Notes: generated by a model not told the origin, from the sequence alone. 64,000 nucleotides of DNA from Actinocrispum wychmicini (GCF_004345645.1 NZ_SLWS01000001.1:62001-126000), one strand, 5' to 3'. Positions 42,066 through 52,781 are shown, numbered from the stretch's first letter. Numbers and translations: made by a program.

Positions 42066-42089
42066 GTCCGGCGCGGAAACGCGCCGGAC
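42066..42089. terminator. Terminator between esterase and proline-rich protein genes
   Basis: Perfect 10-base arms GTCCGGCGCG/CGCGCCGGAC with a GAAA tetraloop lie between two convergent genes. Confidence 0.75.
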
Positions 42090-42106
42090 ATTCACGTCCG
42101 GCGTGA

Positions 42107-42715
42107 CTACGGCGCCGGCGGCAGCGGCGGAACCGGCAGCGGCGCCGGCGGCAGCGGCGGAACGGGTAGCGGCGCCGGCGGCACGGGCAGCGGTGGTGCC
42201 GGCAGCGGTGGTGCCGGCAGCGGCGGAACGGGCGGCAGCGGCGGAGCCGGGACGGGCAGCCCGCCGAGCAGGGCCTGGACCAGGTTCAGCAGCGTGCTCA
42301 GCAGTGACGTCAACAGCGCGGTCACACCGGAGAGCAGGTCAAGGCCGGGCAGGCCCTTGGCGGTACCGTCCGGCATCTTCGCCAACTCCGCCATGAGCTG
42401 CGCGTTCTTGTCGTTGGCGTCGGCCGAACCGGCCCGCACTTCGCTGCGAGTGGCCCAGTCGTCGGTCCGGATGACCAGGGCTTTGAGCACTCCGTCGAGC
42501 TCGCGCGTGGTGGCCTTCACGCCGGCCACGTCACCGGCTTCACTGGTGGATTTCAGCTCGTCATGGAGGCGCTGGACAGTCCTGGCGGCCACGTCGGCGC
42601 TGGCCGTCGACGTCCATCCGGCGCTGTGCCAGTCGTCCGCCTGAGCGCCGCCGGCCAGCGCGATCATGCTGCCGACGACCAGGGCGGCGATCTTTTTGAC
42701 GAATCCTGTTCTCAT
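42107..42715 (-). CDS. Secreted protein with proline-rich repeat tail
   Basis: The 202-residue product has a Sec signal peptide (cleavage likely after AQA at 26). Next come a helical, Ala- and Asp-rich region (about 27-125), a hydrophobic Leu-rich stretch (about 130-155) and a 45-residue tail of PPLPAPPLP/PVPPLPPAP repeats. The tail is encoded by GGCAGCGGCGGAACC-type DNA repeats (42113-42260). Such tails often span or bind the cell wall. ATG at 42715 has GGAGGAG seven bases upstream. The hydrophobic stretch could insert in a membrane. Family not recognised. Confidence 0.75.
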   Translation of the reverse strand: MRTGFVKKIAALVVGSMIALAGGAQADDWHSAGWTSTASADVAARTVQRLHDELKSTSEAGDVAGVKATTRELDGVLKALVIRTDDWATRSEVRAGSADANDKNAQLMAELAKMPDGTAKGLPGLDLLSGVTALLTSLLSTLLNLVQALLGGLPVPAPPLPPVPPLPAPPLPAPPLPVPPAPLPVPPLPPAPLPVPPLPPAP

Positions 42716-43050
42716 TACCGACTCCTCCCCCCGCTCAAATGATGACTTAGCCAACAATGAGCGGATCCCGCTAGTACCGGAACATAGTCACCACCGGCAG
42801 GCAGGCGCGCCAGAGTTCTTCACCAATGTCGAACTGGGCAGTTCGCGCGGAGTGATCGGATTACCGGCATTAACCAACTACTTTGGCCACGGCGTGGGGA
42901 GGTTTGCCGGAACGACGCTAACTGTCCGATGCCCGACACGCGCACCAACCCACGCCCGCAGCCACGACAGGGGGACGGGTAACCCGGCAGAGTGAAATTG
43001 ACCGACCCGGTCGCACCACTCACTACAGACAGCACGGCCTCACGTAACCA

Positions 43051-43085
43051 GCCCTGTCCGAGCGGAGCGAGGACCAAAAATATTG
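43051..43085. repeat. Copy 3 of the dispersed repeat tail
   Basis: GCCCTGTCCGAGCGGAGCGA... through TATTG matches 23221-23254 almost base for base over about 34 bases, sharing GAGCGGAGCGAGGACCA with it and GAGCGGAGCGAGGA with the copy at 29649. The preceding block of copies 1 and 2 is not recognisable here. Confidence 0.6.
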
Positions 43086-43086
43086 A

Positions 43087-43114
43087 GGCCCGGCGAGTGG
43101 CGGCTCGCCGGGCC
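43087..43114 (-). terminator. Terminator after katA
   Basis: Perfect 11-base arms GGCCCGGCGAG/CTCGCCGGGCC with a 6-base loop lie 26 bases beyond the katA stop. Confidence 0.7.
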
Positions 43115-43139
43115 CGTTACCGGGTGACGCTATGGGGTG

Positions 43140-44588
43140 TTACTTCTTCAGCGCGGACGCGACCCGGTCGCCCAGGGTCTTGTCCACGTTCCGCCAGTAC
43201 TCGAACACCCGCTCGAGCACCGGCTGGGACACGTTGTTGCTGGCGTGGCCGACGATGTTGTTGACCAGGCGGTCGCGTTGGGCGTCGTCCAGGACCTCAC
43301 GGACCAGCGTGCCCGGCTGGCCGAAGTCGTCGTCGTCGGAGTGCAGTTGGTAGGCCGAACGCACGACCTCGTCCTGCAGGCCGTAGGTCGACGCGGTCTC
43401 GGCGGCGAGCTCGGGGTTGGCGTGCGGGCCGCCGTACGAGTTCGGCGCGTACACCGGGTCGCCCGGGTTCTGGTAACGCATCGCGCCGTCCTTGGAGTAG
43501 CTGTTGACGGGCGACTTCGCGGCGTTCACGGGCAGTTGGGCGTAGTTCGCGCCGATCCGGTAGCGGTGGGCGTCCGGGTAGGCGAACAGCCGGCCGAGCA
43601 GCATCTTGTCCGGCGAGGGGCCGATGCCCGGCACCAGGTTGGTCGGCTCGAACGCGGCCTGCTCGATGTCGGTGTGGTAGTTCGCCGGGTTGCGGTCCAG
43701 CACGTACCGGCCGACCTTGATCAGTGGGTAGTCGCCGTGCGGCCATACCTTGGTCAGGTCGAACGGGTTGAAGCGGTAGTCCGCGGCGTCCGTGTACGGC
43801 ATGACCTGCACGTACAGCGTCCAGCTCGGGTGGTTGCCCTTGTCGATCGCGGTCCACAGGTCGCGGATGTAGAAGTCCGCGTCCTCGCCGGCGATCCGGT
43901 CCGCGTCCGCCTGGGTGAGGAAGTCGATGCCCTGGTCGGTCTTGAAGTGGTACTTGACCCAGAACCGCTCGCCGCCCGCGTTCTCCCACAGGTAGGTGTG
44001 CGAGCCGTAGCCGTTCATCTCCCGCCAGTTGGACGGGATGCCGCGGTCGCCCATCAGCCAGGTGACCTGGTGGGCCGACTCGGGCCGCAACGTCCAGAAG
44101 TCCCACTGGATGTTGTGGTCACGCAGGTGGTTGTCGGCGCGACGCTTCTGCGACCGGATGAAGTCCGGGAACTTGATCGGGTCCCTGATGAAGAACACCG
44201 GGGTGTTGTTGCCGACGATGTCGTAGTTGCCCTGGCTGGTGTACAGCTTCACGGCGAACCCGCGCGGGTCGCGCCAGGTGTCCGGCGAGCCGTTCTCACC
44301 GGCGACCGAGGAGAACCGGATGACGGTCTCGGTGCGGGTGCCCGGCTGGAACACCGCGGCCTTGGTGAACTGGCTGACGTCCTCGGTGACCTCCAGGAAA
44401 CCGAACGCGCCACCACCCTTGGCGTGCACCACGCGCTCGGGTACACGTTCGCGGTTGAAGTGGGCGTTCTTCTCGATCAGGTAGTGATCCTGCAACAGGA
44501 TCGGACCGTTCGGTCCCAGGGTCAGCGAGTCGTTGTCGCTCGCGACCGGGATACCCACGTTGTTCGTGGTGTAGCGCGCCTCGGTCAC
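43140..44588 (-). CDS. katA: Monofunctional haem catalase
   Basis: The enzyme dismutates hydrogen peroxide. The 482-residue small-subunit-type catalase has the catalytic His55 (ERVVHAKG), the distal Asn in VGNNTPVFF, and the proximal haem Tyr in [18 protein letters not shown] at 44588 overlaps the fur stop (GTGA), so the two genes are translated together; an AAAGG site lies before it. The fur-catalase pair parallels catR-catA of Streptomyces and furA-katG of mycobacteria. Derepression by peroxide through the Fur-like protein is inferred. Confidence 0.97.
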   Translation of the reverse strand: MTEARYTTNNVGIPVASDNDSLTLGPNGPILLQDHYLIEKNAHFNRERVPERVVHAKGGGAFGFLEVTEDVSQFTKAAVFQPGTRTETVIRFSSVAGENGSPDTWRDPRGFAVKLYTSQGNYDIVGNNTPVFFIRDPIKFPDFIRSQKRRADNHLRDHNIQWDFWTLRPESAHQVTWLMGDRGIPSNWREMNGYGSHTYLWENAGGERFWVKYHFKTDQGIDFLTQADADRIAGEDADFYIRDLWTAIDKGNHPSWTLYVQVMPYTDAADYRFNPFDLTKVWPHGDYPLIKVGRYVLDRNPANYHTDIEQAAFEPTNLVPGIGPSPDKMLLGRLFAYPDAHRYRIGANYAQLPVNAAKSPVNSYSKDGAMRYQNPGDPVYAPNSYGGPHANPELAAETASTYGLQDEVVRSAYQLHSDDDDFGQPGTLVREVLDDAQRDRLVNNIVGHASNNVSQPVLERVFEYWRNVDKTLGDRVASALKK

Positions 44589-45034
44589 GCCTTTCCCTTC
44601 GTCTCGTGGTGGATGCAGTCGGGACACAGTCCCCAGAAGACCACCTCCGCCTCGTCCACCACGTAGCCGGCCGACTCGGCGGGCGTCAGGCATGGCGCCA
44701 CGCCTACCGTGCAATCGACGTCCTCCGTACGGCCGCACGCGCGGCAGACAAGATGATGATGGTTGTCCCCGGTCCGGGTCTCGAACCGCGCCGGATGGCC
44801 GGCCGGCTCGATGCGTCGGACCAGGCTCGCGGTCGAGCAGACGCTCAGCACGTCGTACACGGCCTGGGTGGAAACCGAACCCAGCAGGTCCCGCACGCCG
44901 CTGGCCACCTGCTCGGCCGTGGTGTGCGGATGATCATTCAACCAGGTGAGCACCGCGAGCCGCGGCGCGGTCACCCGCAGCCCAGCCAGCTTCAGCCGCT
45001 CTCGCAGTTGAGCCCGGTCCGGGAAGGTCGTCAC
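44585..45034 (-). CDS. furA: FurA/CatR-type peroxide-responsive regulator
   Basis: The roughly 149-residue Fur-family protein has a winged helix (about 10-80, [10 protein letters not shown]) and a metal-binding C-terminal domain with [17 protein letters not shown] and GLCPDCIHH. It resembles mycobacterial FurA along its whole length ([14 protein letters not shown]). The start is set at GTG 45034 (MTTFPD...), matching the FurA N-terminus and lying just after a promoter as in leaderless mycobacterial furA. GTG 45052 and 45046 are alternatives. It overlaps katA by GTGA and probably represses both genes. Confidence 0.9.
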   Translation of the reverse strand: MTTFPDRAQLRERLKLAGLRVTAPRLAVLTWLNDHPHTTAEQVASGVRDLLGSVSTQAVYDVLSVCSTASLVRRIEPAGHPARFETRTGDNHHHLVCRACGRTEDVDCTVGVAPCLTPAESAGYVVDEAEVVFWGLCPDCIHHETKGKA

Positions 45035-45042
45035 GAGGCTGA

Positions 45043-45071
45043 ACACTGCCACGTTTTCTGGAATGAGTCAA
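45043..45071 (-). promoter_or_regulatory. furA-katA promoter
   Basis: On the minus strand TTGACT (45071-45066) and CAGTGT (45048-45043) are 17 bases apart. The predicted start of transcription falls on the GTG at 45034, giving a leaderless mRNA. Autoregulation by FurA would act here; no perfect Fur-box palindrome is evident. Confidence 0.4.
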
Positions 45072-45250
45072 GAAAGCGATCAGATCTGGTTAGGTAACGC
45101 TTGGACACCTGCCATCGTCGACGACCGGTGCGGTGCTCGACATCTCCCAAGGTGCCCGCCAGGGGGCCAAGGCCGATCTTGACGCCCGCGGCGACCATGG
45201 GTTCGCGCGAGGACGCGAGCGAGTAACGCCACCAGTCGACAGATGGGGGT

Positions 45251-45287
45251 GACACCGGCGCACACGCGAAAGGGTGCTGCCGGTGTC
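45251..45287 (-). terminator. Terminator after the peptide transporter operon
   Basis: GACACCGGC (45251-45259) pairs with GCCGGTGTC (45279-45287), with a further GCAC/GGTGC inner stem. It lies 12 bases beyond the dppF stop. The rest of the gap up to furA shows no gene. Confidence 0.6.
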
Positions 45288-45299
45288 CCGCACCTCGAC

Positions 45300-46343
<1,044 letters not shown>

Positions 46344-46347
46344 CAGC

Positions 46348-47427
46348 TCACAACTTCGGCTTGATCTCGGTGTCCCACAGGTGCTGGCGCTGCTCCGTGG
46401 ACAGGTGGCAGGCGATGTGGTGCCCCGGGCTGATCTCCCGGAACTCCGGCCGCTCGGTCGTGCTCAGGTCCCCGTTCAGGCCGGCGTACTCGCACCGCGG
46501 GTTGAACGGGCAGCCGGCCGGCACGTTGATCAGGCTGGGCGGGGTGCCCTTGATCGGCTGCAGCCGCTCGGTCCGTTCCCGGTCCAGCCGGGGCATCGAG
46601 CCGAGCAGGCCCCACGTGTACGGGTGCTGCGGCCGGGAGAAGATCTCGTGCGCGCTGCCGTACTCGACCGAGCGGCCCGCGTACATCACCAGGATGTCGT
46701 CCGCCAGCTCGGCGACCACACCGAGGTCGTGGGTGATGATGATGACCGCGGAGTTGAAGTCCTTCTGCAGGTCCACGATCAGGTCGAGGATCTGCGCCTG
46801 CACGGTCACGTCCAACGCGGTGGTCGGCTCGTCCGCGATCAGCAGCTCCGGGTCGCACGACAGGGCCATCGCGATCATCGCGCGCTGCCGCATGCCGCCG
46901 GAGAACTGGTGCGGGAAGTCGTCCACCCGGGTGTTCGGCTGGGGGATGCCGACCCGGTCGAGCATCTCGATCGCGTGCTTGCGGGCGACCTGCTTGGACA
47001 CCTTGTGGTGCACCTGGTACGCCTCGATGATCTGCTTGCCGACCGTGTAGAACGGGTGCATCGCGGTCAGCGGGTCCTGGAAGATCATCGCCATCCGCTT
47101 GCCGCGCAACAGCCGCACCTCTTCCGGCGTGGCCGCCACCAAGTCCTCGCCGTCGAGCAGGATCTGGCCGCTGATCTTCGCGCTGCCCTTCGCGTGCAAG
47201 CCCATGATGGACAGACTTGTCACGCTCTTGCCCGAGCCGGACTCGCCGACGATGCCGAGCGTCTTGCCGCGGTCCAACGCGAACGTGAGCCCGTCCACCG
47301 ACTTGACCACACCGTCGTCGGTCGGGAAGTGCACACGCAGGTCGCGAACCTGGAGGAACGGCTCGTCCGGGTTGTGCGGCGGCACGGCGACGCTGCCCGC
47401 CATGAAGTCTTCGGAGTTATCGGTCAC
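46348..47427 (-). CDS. dppD: Peptide ABC transporter ATP-binding protein (DppD/OppD)
   Basis: The 359-residue ATPase has Walker A GESGSGKSV, signature FSGGMRQRAMIAMAL, Walker B LIADEPTTALD and the C-terminal SLINVPAGCPFNPRCEYA extension, which in OppD-type subunits can bind an iron-sulfur cluster. GTG at 47427 overlaps the permease stop (GTGA). Together with the neighbouring DppF-type subunit it forms the nucleotide-binding heterodimer. Confidence 0.95.
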   Translation of the reverse strand: MTDNSEDFMAGSVAVPPHNPDEPFLQVRDLRVHFPTDDGVVKSVDGLTFALDRGKTLGIVGESGSGKSVTSLSIMGLHAKGSAKISGQILLDGEDLVAATPEEVRLLRGKRMAMIFQDPLTAMHPFYTVGKQIIEAYQVHHKVSKQVARKHAIEMLDRVGIPQPNTRVDDFPHQFSGGMRQRAMIAMALSCDPELLIADEPTTALDVTVQAQILDLIVDLQKDFNSAVIIITHDLGVVAELADDILVMYAGRSVEYGSAHEIFSRPQHPYTWGLLGSMPRLDRERTERLQPIKGTPPSLINVPAGCPFNPRCEYAGLNGDLSTTERPEFREISPGHHIACHLSTEQRQHLWDTEIKPKL

Positions 47428-48440
47428 GAGTAACGCACCCTCGGGTCGACGACGGCGTACAGCAGATCCACGACGAGGTTCGCGATCACGATGAACAACG
47501 AGCCCATCAGGACCACACCAAGAACGCGGGGCAAGTCGTTCTCCTTGATCGCGGTGACGGCGTATTCGCCGATGCCGTGCAGCGAGTACGTGGACTCGGT
47601 CAGCACCGCACCGCCGAGCAGCAGCCCCAGGTCAAGACCGAAGATCGTCAACACCGGGGTGAGCACGGACCGCAGGCCGTGCCTGACAACCACGGTCCGT
47701 TCCGGCAGGCCCTTGGCCCGCGCGGTCCGGATGAAGTCCTCGTTCATCGTCTCCAGCATGGTGGCCCTGGTCAGCCGGGCATAGCCGGCCGCGTTCAGGA
47801 ACGCCAGCGTGATCCACGGCAGCAGCAGGCTCATGAACCAGGCCGCCGGATCTTCGGAGAGCGGTTTGTACGCGCTGCCGTTGAACTCCGCGATCCCGAA
47901 GCCGTCCCGGAAGATCGCCAGCGACAGCAGGCCGGTGAAGAAGATCGGCAGCGACACGCCGGCGAGCGCGGTGCCCATCGACAGCCGGTCGAAGATCGTT
48001 CCCTTGCGCAGCGCGGAGACCACGCCGGTGCCCACACCGAAGGCCAGCCAGATCACCGAGGCGCCCAGCGCCAGTGAGATCGTCACCGGCAGCCGGTCGA
48101 GCAGGTCCGGCAACACCGGTGTCTGCTTGAGGAACGAGTACCCGAAGCACGGGGCGTCACAGTGGACGATCGCCGCACCGGTGTCGTAGTCCGCACCAGC
48201 GAAGATCCCCTTCACGAACCGCCAGTACTGCTCGTACAACGGGTCCGTGAAACCGAGCTTGATCGCCAGCTGGTGGATCTGTTCCGCACTGGCCGACTTG
48301 CCCACGTACCGCGAGGCGATGTCGTCCGCGGTCGCGCCGGCGAACTTCGGCAGCAGGAAGAAGATCATGAATGTGGCGACGGTGATCACGAACAGCGTGA
48401 GCACCGCGCCGAGAAGGCGTCGAATGATGTAAGCGAGCAC
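47424..48440 (-). CDS. dppB: Peptide ABC transporter permease (DppB/OppB)
   Basis: The 338-residue protein has six transmembrane helices, starting with a long hydrophobic N-terminal helix, a large extracytoplasmic loop after helix 1 (about 35-120), and the EAA-type coupling segment DFIRTARAKGLPERTVV near 245-262. GTG at 48440 follows a strong 14-bp hairpin that separates it from the binding-protein gene. It forms the channel with the DppC-type permease. Confidence 0.94.
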   Translation of the reverse strand: MLAYIIRRLLGAVLTLFVITVATFMIFFLLPKFAGATADDIASRYVGKSASAEQIHQLAIKLGFTDPLYEQYWRFVKGIFAGADYDTGAAIVHCDAPCFGYSFLKQTPVLPDLLDRLPVTISLALGASVIWLAFGVGTGVVSALRKGTIFDRLSMGTALAGVSLPIFFTGLLSLAIFRDGFGIAEFNGSAYKPLSEDPAAWFMSLLLPWITLAFLNAAGYARLTRATMLETMNEDFIRTARAKGLPERTVVVRHGLRSVLTPVLTIFGLDLGLLLGGAVLTESTYSLHGIGEYAVTAIKENDLPRVLGVVLMGSLFIVIANLVVDLLYAVVDPRVRYS

Positions 48441-48453
48441 CGCGGTCGGCGTG

Positions 48454-48498
48454 GCCGACGGGGCCGGCTCGCTGATCGAGCGGACCGGCCCCGTCGGC
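48454..48498 (-). other. 14-bp perfect hairpin between binding protein and permease genes
   Basis: GCCGACGGGGCCGG (48454-48467) pairs exactly with CCGGCCCCGTCGGC (48485-48498) around a 17-base loop, inside the operon. Such structures after binding-protein genes act as partial terminators or 3' stabilisers that raise binding-protein expression over the membrane subunits; here that is inference. Confidence 0.6.
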
Positions 48499-48535
48499 CT
48501 ATGCCTTCACCTGCCTTATCGCTGGATAGTGACTA

Positions 48536-50326
48536 CTACGACGACACACCCAGCGCGAGGTAGTCGTACTGCTGGAAACCGTTGCTGATGAAGACGTTCG
48601 ACAGCGTCTTCGGCCGGTACAGCAGGCCCTTGGCCCAGATACCGGGGAGCACCCACGCGCCTTCCATCGTCTTCTTGTCGATGTCGCCCCAGATCTTGTT
48701 CCGGGCCGACTCGTCCGTGGTGGACACGGCCTTGTCGATCATCTCGTCGATGGCCTTGTCCTTCACGCTGAAGTTGGTGTTGCCACCGGTGTCGCGGATG
48801 GTGCGGCTGTCGGTGATCTGCGACAGGAAGCCGAAGCCGTCCGGCCAGTCAGCGCCCCAGCCGTACACGATCAGGCCGAGGTTGTTGTTCTTGGCGAAGT
48901 CCGGCTTGCCCGCGTACAGCTTGGTGTAGTCGCTCTCCGGGTACGGCTTGATGGTCAGCTTGATGCCGACCTTCGCCAGCGACTGCTGCAGCGACTCGGC
49001 CGTGGCCTTCTCCTTCGGCCGCTCGGCGCGGTAGGAGATGTTGGTCTCGAAGCCGTCCGGCTTGCCACACTGCTGGAGCTCGGCCTTGGCCTTGGCCACG
49101 TCGCCCTTGCTGCCGTCGCTCGGGTACAGGTCGAACTTCTCGTAGCCCGGGACGACCGGCGGCATCAGGCCGGACGCGATCTCACCACCGGTCTGGCCAC
49201 CGTACGCACGCTGGTAGCCCTCACGGTCGGCGGCCCAGTTGACGGCCTTGCGGCAGTGGACGTCGTTCAGCGGCGCCACATCCGGGTTGACCGAGGTGAA
49301 CCAGGCACGGGCCAGGATCGTCGAGTCGGCCATGGCCTTCAGGTCCGGCGTGGTCAGGACCTTGCTCTGCGCGGCGGCGCGGACGCCGTTGCCCTCGATG
49401 TCCAGGTCGATGGAACCGGAGAGCAGCTGGTTGTCCAGGTCGTCCGCGTTGACGTTCAGCTGGACCTCGTACTTGTCCGGCAGTGCCTTGCGGTTCGGGT
49501 CCGTCGACTGGTCCCACTGGTCGTTGCGGACCAGCACCATCTTCTTGCCCAGCTCGTAGCTGTCGAACTTGTACGGGCCGGTGGACATGACGTGCTTCTT
49601 GTACTCCGAGCCGGTGTCCTTCTTCTGCGGCACTGGCACGGTCTGCGGCAGCATCGCGAAGTAGTCGAAGCTGGAGAACGCCTGGTTCAGGTGGAAGACG
49701 ATGGTCTGGTCGTCCGGCGTCTCGATGGCCTTCAGCCCGAGCTTGTCCGGCGTGGTGTCCTTGAAGGCGCCGGTGTAGCCCTGCAGGTCCAGGTAGTCCT
49801 TGAAGTAGGTCGGGCCGTTCGGCAGGATCGCCTTGTCGATCGACCGCTCGACCGCGTACTTGACGTCCTTCGAGGTGACCGCCGTGCCGTCCTCGTACTT
49901 GACGCCCTTGCGGATCTTGTACGTCCACGTCTTCAGGTCCGCGCTCGGCGTGCCCTTGCTCTCGGCGAGGTCCGGCACGAGCTGGGCGCCCTTGGCACCC
50001 GGGGCGGACTGGAACATCATCAGCGAACGGCCGTAGAGCCGCAGGAAGTTCCAGGAGTAGGCGTAGTAGGTGTCACCAGGGTCGACCGAGTCGCCCCAGT
50101 CACCGGCCTTCGCCATTCGCATCGTGCCGCCCTTTTTGTCGGACGGATTGAAGACCTTGTCGACACCGGCGTTGAACTCGGGTTTCGAGCTCCCGCCGCT
50201 GGCGTTGCCGCTACTGCTGCTGTTGTTGTTGCTGTTGCCGCTCGTCCCGCTGCTGCCGCAGGCCGCAAGCACCAACGAGGCGGCCGCCGCGGTGGCAACC
50301 ATCGCGAGCGTGCGTTTACTTGTCAT
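48536..50326 (-). CDS. dppA: Peptide ABC transporter substrate-binding lipoprotein
   Basis: The 596-residue protein has a lipoprotein signal peptide with lipobox LAAC (Cys23), a Ser/Asn/Gly linker (24-48) and a family 5 solute-binding fold with GPYKFDSYELG, ADDLDNQLLSGSIDL and VNPDVAPLNDVHCRKAVNWA segments. It should be anchored outside the membrane and capture peptides. Oligo- versus dipeptide preference cannot be read. ATG at 50326. It lies 60 bases after dppC and is followed by the hairpin at 48454-48498. Confidence 0.94.
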   Translation of the reverse strand: MTSKRTLAMVATAAAASLVLAACGSSGTSGNSNNNSSSSGNASGGSSKPEFNAGVDKVFNPSDKKGGTMRMAKAGDWGDSVDPGDTYYAYSWNFLRLYGRSLMMFQSAPGAKGAQLVPDLAESKGTPSADLKTWTYKIRKGVKYEDGTAVTSKDVKYAVERSIDKAILPNGPTYFKDYLDLQGYTGAFKDTTPDKLGLKAIETPDDQTIVFHLNQAFSSFDYFAMLPQTVPVPQKKDTGSEYKKHVMSTGPYKFDSYELGKKMVLVRNDQWDQSTDPNRKALPDKYEVQLNVNADDLDNQLLSGSIDLDIEGNGVRAAAQSKVLTTPDLKAMADSTILARAWFTSVNPDVAPLNDVHCRKAVNWAADREGYQRAYGGQTGGEIASGLMPPVVPGYEKFDLYPSDGSKGDVAKAKAELQQCGKPDGFETNISYRAERPKEKATAESLQQSLAKVGIKLTIKPYPESDYTKLYAGKPDFAKNNNLGLIVYGWGADWPDGFGFLSQITDSRTIRDTGGNTNFSVKDKAIDEMIDKAVSTTDESARNKIWGDIDKKTMEGAWVLPGIWAKGLLYRPKTLSNVFISNGFQQYDYLALGVSS

Positions 50327-50386
50327 CTACAGTTGCACCCCTTTGTTGCTGAACAGCCACCGCGGTGGGCGGCTTCTTCCGTCGGG

Positions 50387-51388
50387 CTAGCGGGCCCTCG
50401 GGTCCAAGGCGTCACGGAGTCCGTCTCCGAACAGGTTGAACACCAGCACGGTGAGGAAGATCGCCAAGCCCGGGAAGATCATGAACCACGGGTCGGCCTG
50501 GAAGATGCGGGTGGCGTCGGACAGCATCCCGCCCCAGGTCGGGGTGGGTGGTTGGATGCCGACACCGAGGAACGACAGGGCCGCTTCGAACAGGATGTTC
50601 GTGGGAATCAGCAGCGTCGAGTAGACCAGGATCGGCGCGACCAGGTTGGGCAGCAGTTCCTTGAACAGCACGTGCGGCGATCGCGCGCCCAGGCTGCGGG
50701 CCGCGTCCACGAACTCCCGCTCGCGCAACGACAACGTCTGGGCCCGGACGATCCGGCCGATGTACGGCCAGTTGAAGAAGCCGATGATGAAGACCAGCAC
50801 CAGGATGCGCGGCCAGTCGCCGGTCAGGCCGAACGCCTTGTCCGGGATGACACCGGCCAGCGCGATGGCGAACAGCAGCAACGGGAACGCCAGGAAGATG
50901 TCCATCAGCCTGCTGATCAGGGTGTCCACCCAGCCACGGAAGTAGCCGGCGATGACACCCATGACCGCGCCGATGATCACCGACAGCATGGTCGCGCAGA
51001 AGCCGATCAGCAACGAGATCCACGAGCCGGCGAAGATCCGGGTGAGCAGGTCACGGCCGTTGACCGGTTCGACGCCCAGTGGGTGGGCCCAGCTGACCCC
51101 GCCGAGCGACCCGATCGGGGTCTGGATGTCCGGGTCGACCAGGTCCTGGTGGAAGTCGTTGGGGTGAATGACGCCGAACACCCGGTCCAGCAGCAGGGCG
51201 GCGAGCGCGGCGATCACCATGATCACGATCAGCACGCCGCTGACCATGGCGACCCGGTCGCGTTTCAGCCGCATCCACGCGATCTGGCCGAGCGACCGGC
51301 CTTGGATGGCTTTCTTGCTGAGGCCTTGGGTCACGGCCTCGGGCTGTGCCTCGGCGGATCCGCCGGAGACTTCGAGCGGCGCGGTCAT
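50387..51388 (-). CDS. dppC: Peptide ABC transporter permease (DppC/OppC)
   Basis: The 333-residue protein has the OppC N-terminal region (residues 25-60, IAWMRLKRDRVAMVSG), six helices, and the EAA segment EFVDAARSLGARSPHVLFKELLPN. ATG at 51388 opens the operon, so the gene order is C, A, B, D, F, with the binding protein second rather than first. Its stop codon lies 60 bases from the dppA start. The 256 bases upstream must hold the promoter; no clear boxes or operators were seen there. Confidence 0.94.
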   Translation of the reverse strand: MTAPLEVSGGSAEAQPEAVTQGLSKKAIQGRSLGQIAWMRLKRDRVAMVSGVLIVIMVIAALAALLLDRVFGVIHPNDFHQDLVDPDIQTPIGSLGGVSWAHPLGVEPVNGRDLLTRIFAGSWISLLIGFCATMLSVIIGAVMGVIAGYFRGWVDTLISRLMDIFLAFPLLLFAIALAGVIPDKAFGLTGDWPRILVLVFIIGFFNWPYIGRIVRAQTLSLREREFVDAARSLGARSPHVLFKELLPNLVAPILVYSTLLIPTNILFEAALSFLGVGIQPPTPTWGGMLSDATRIFQADPWFMIFPGLAIFLTVLVFNLFGDGLRDALDPRAR

Positions 51389-51644
51389 GCGCGCCGAGTG
51401 CGGGTCGTGGCATCAACTGCACTCGACATTGCCTGCAGCGTTCGCCGCGACGCGGATCGCGGGTATGCCATCACGCACTCCCTTGGAAGAACCGCTCGGA
51501 CGCACACCGGTTTCTTGGCCGGATCACATCCGAGTCTCAGACTGTGGTCGCCGAATCTAGTCGCTCCAGTCTGCGGGCAAGACCACGGGAGGTCACAATC
51601 GGGCCACATGGTTTCCCAAAAGCCACGGATCTACATGCTGATGA

Positions 51645-52187
51645 TTACCCAGTGTTAATTTTTTGGCTCGCGCGCGCCGCCGTATCGTCGACCGCGAACC
51701 AGCCGGCCTCGAATTCCTGCCACCGGCGGAAGTAGGGCCGGGACGGCTCGCCGTCCCGGCGCACCGAGCGTTCCAGACGCTGTGGCGCGTCAGCGAAATC
51801 CACCCAAAACAGGCACGACAGCCGATCTTGGACAGCCCGTCGGCCGGCCGACACGCCTTCGAGGACGAGGACGCTCGGGACGTCGACGGTGATCCACGCG
51901 CCGAGCCGAGGCACGCCACCCGGCCACTCTGTGCGTTGGTAGCGGCCCGGTCGTCCCTCGGCCAACGGCCGCAGCACGCCGCTGTCCAGCCTTGGCCACC
52001 ACGCGACCGGGTCGTCCCAGGTCGCGAAGTCGTCGGTGGAGATCAGCACGGAATCCGGGACCACCGCGGCGATCCGGGCGGCCAGGGTGGACTTGCCGGC
52101 GCCGGACGGGCCGTCCACCGCGACCAGACGGACGCCGCCGAGCCGGGGCGGCGCCGCCAGTGTCGCGGTGCGAATCTCGTCGATCAC
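51645..52187 (-). CDS. Uridine kinase-like P-loop kinase
   Basis: The 180-residue protein has Walker [10 protein letters not shown] (about 26-34), an ISTDDF segment typical of uridine/pantothenate-kinase-like enzymes, a lid-like [13 protein letters not shown] region and no extra domain. The phosphate acceptor is not identifiable. GTG at 52187 overlaps the recR stop (GTGA), so it is translationally coupled to a DNA repair operon ebfC-recR. A nucleoside or small-molecule kinase role is inferred. Confidence 0.82.
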   Translation of the reverse strand: MIDEIRTATLAAPPRLGGVRLVAVDGPSGAGKSTLAARIAAVVPDSVLISTDDFATWDDPVAWWPRLDSGVLRPLAEGRPGRYQRTEWPGGVPRLGAWITVDVPSVLVLEGVSAGRRAVQDRLSCLFWVDFADAPQRLERSVRRDGEPSRPYFRRWQEFEAGWFAVDDTAARASQKINTG

Positions 52188-52780
52188 ACGGTCCGACGGC
52201 CGGACAGCGCCCGGGTGAGCGTGAGCTCGTCGGCGAACTCCAGGTCGCCGCCCATCGGCAGGCCGGACGCCAGCCGGGTGACGGTCAGCCCGGGGAAGTC
52301 CTTCAGCAGCCGGATCAGGTACGTGGCCGTGGCCTCGCCCTCCGTGTTCGGATCGGTCGCCAGGATGACCTCGGTCACATCCTGCGAGCCGATCCGGCCC
52401 AGCAGCTCGCGGATCCGCAACTGGTCCGGACCGATGCCGGACAACGGGTCGAGCGCGCCGCCGAGCACGTGGTAGCGGCCCTTGAACTCACGGGTCCGCT
52501 CGATCGCGAGCACGTCCTTCGGCTCCTCGACCACGCACACGCTCGCCGGGTCCCGCCGCGCGTCCCGGCAGATCCGACAGGTCTGCTGCTCGGACACGTT
52601 CCCGCAGATGTCGCAGAAGACCACGCCCTCCTTGACCTTCTGCAGGGCGTCCTGCAGCCGGGCGATGTCCGCGGGCTCGGCCGCGAGCAGGTGGAACGCG
52701 ATCCGCTGGGCACTCTTCGGCCCGACCCCGGGCAGCCGGCCGAGCTCGTCGATCAGGTCCTGGACTGGTCCCTCGTACAC
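52184..52780 (-). CDS. recR: Recombination protein RecR
   Basis: RecR works with RecO and RecF to load RecA at gaps. The 198-residue protein has the helix-hairpin-helix [17 protein letters not shown] (about 15-31), a four-cysteine zinc motif ([16 protein letters not shown], about 56-71) and a Toprim domain with [18 protein letters not shown] at 52780 is the start, one base after the ebfC stop. The ebfC-recR order is typical, and the same genes neighbour dnaX here. Confidence 0.97.
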   Translation of the reverse strand: MYEGPVQDLIDELGRLPGVGPKSAQRIAFHLLAAEPADIARLQDALQKVKEGVVFCDICGNVSEQQTCRICRDARRDPASVCVVEEPKDVLAIERTREFKGRYHVLGGALDPLSGIGPDQLRIRELLGRIGSQDVTEVILATDPNTEGEATATYLIRLLKDFPGLTVTRLASGLPMGGDLEFADELTLTRALSGRRTV

Positions 52781-52781
52781 C

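Larger units (their letters stand above)
42716..43139. other. Intergenic region upstream of the proline-rich protein gene
   Basis: This 424-base gap between the start of the proline-rich gene and the end of katA shows no coding frame. It contains a short AT-richer stretch (42720-42900) likely to hold the promoter, then a copy of the dispersed repeat tail (43051-43085) and the katA terminator (43087-43114). Confidence 0.5.

Noticed and set aside
42113..42260. GC-rich tandem repeats resembling a minisatellite
   Set aside because: They are the coding repeats of the proline-rich tail of the gene at 42107-42715, in frame throughout.
49256..51658. 800-codon open frame antisense to dppA and dppC
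   Set aside because: Shadow of two certain genes; no domain, no start with a ribosome site, and it crosses a gene boundary.
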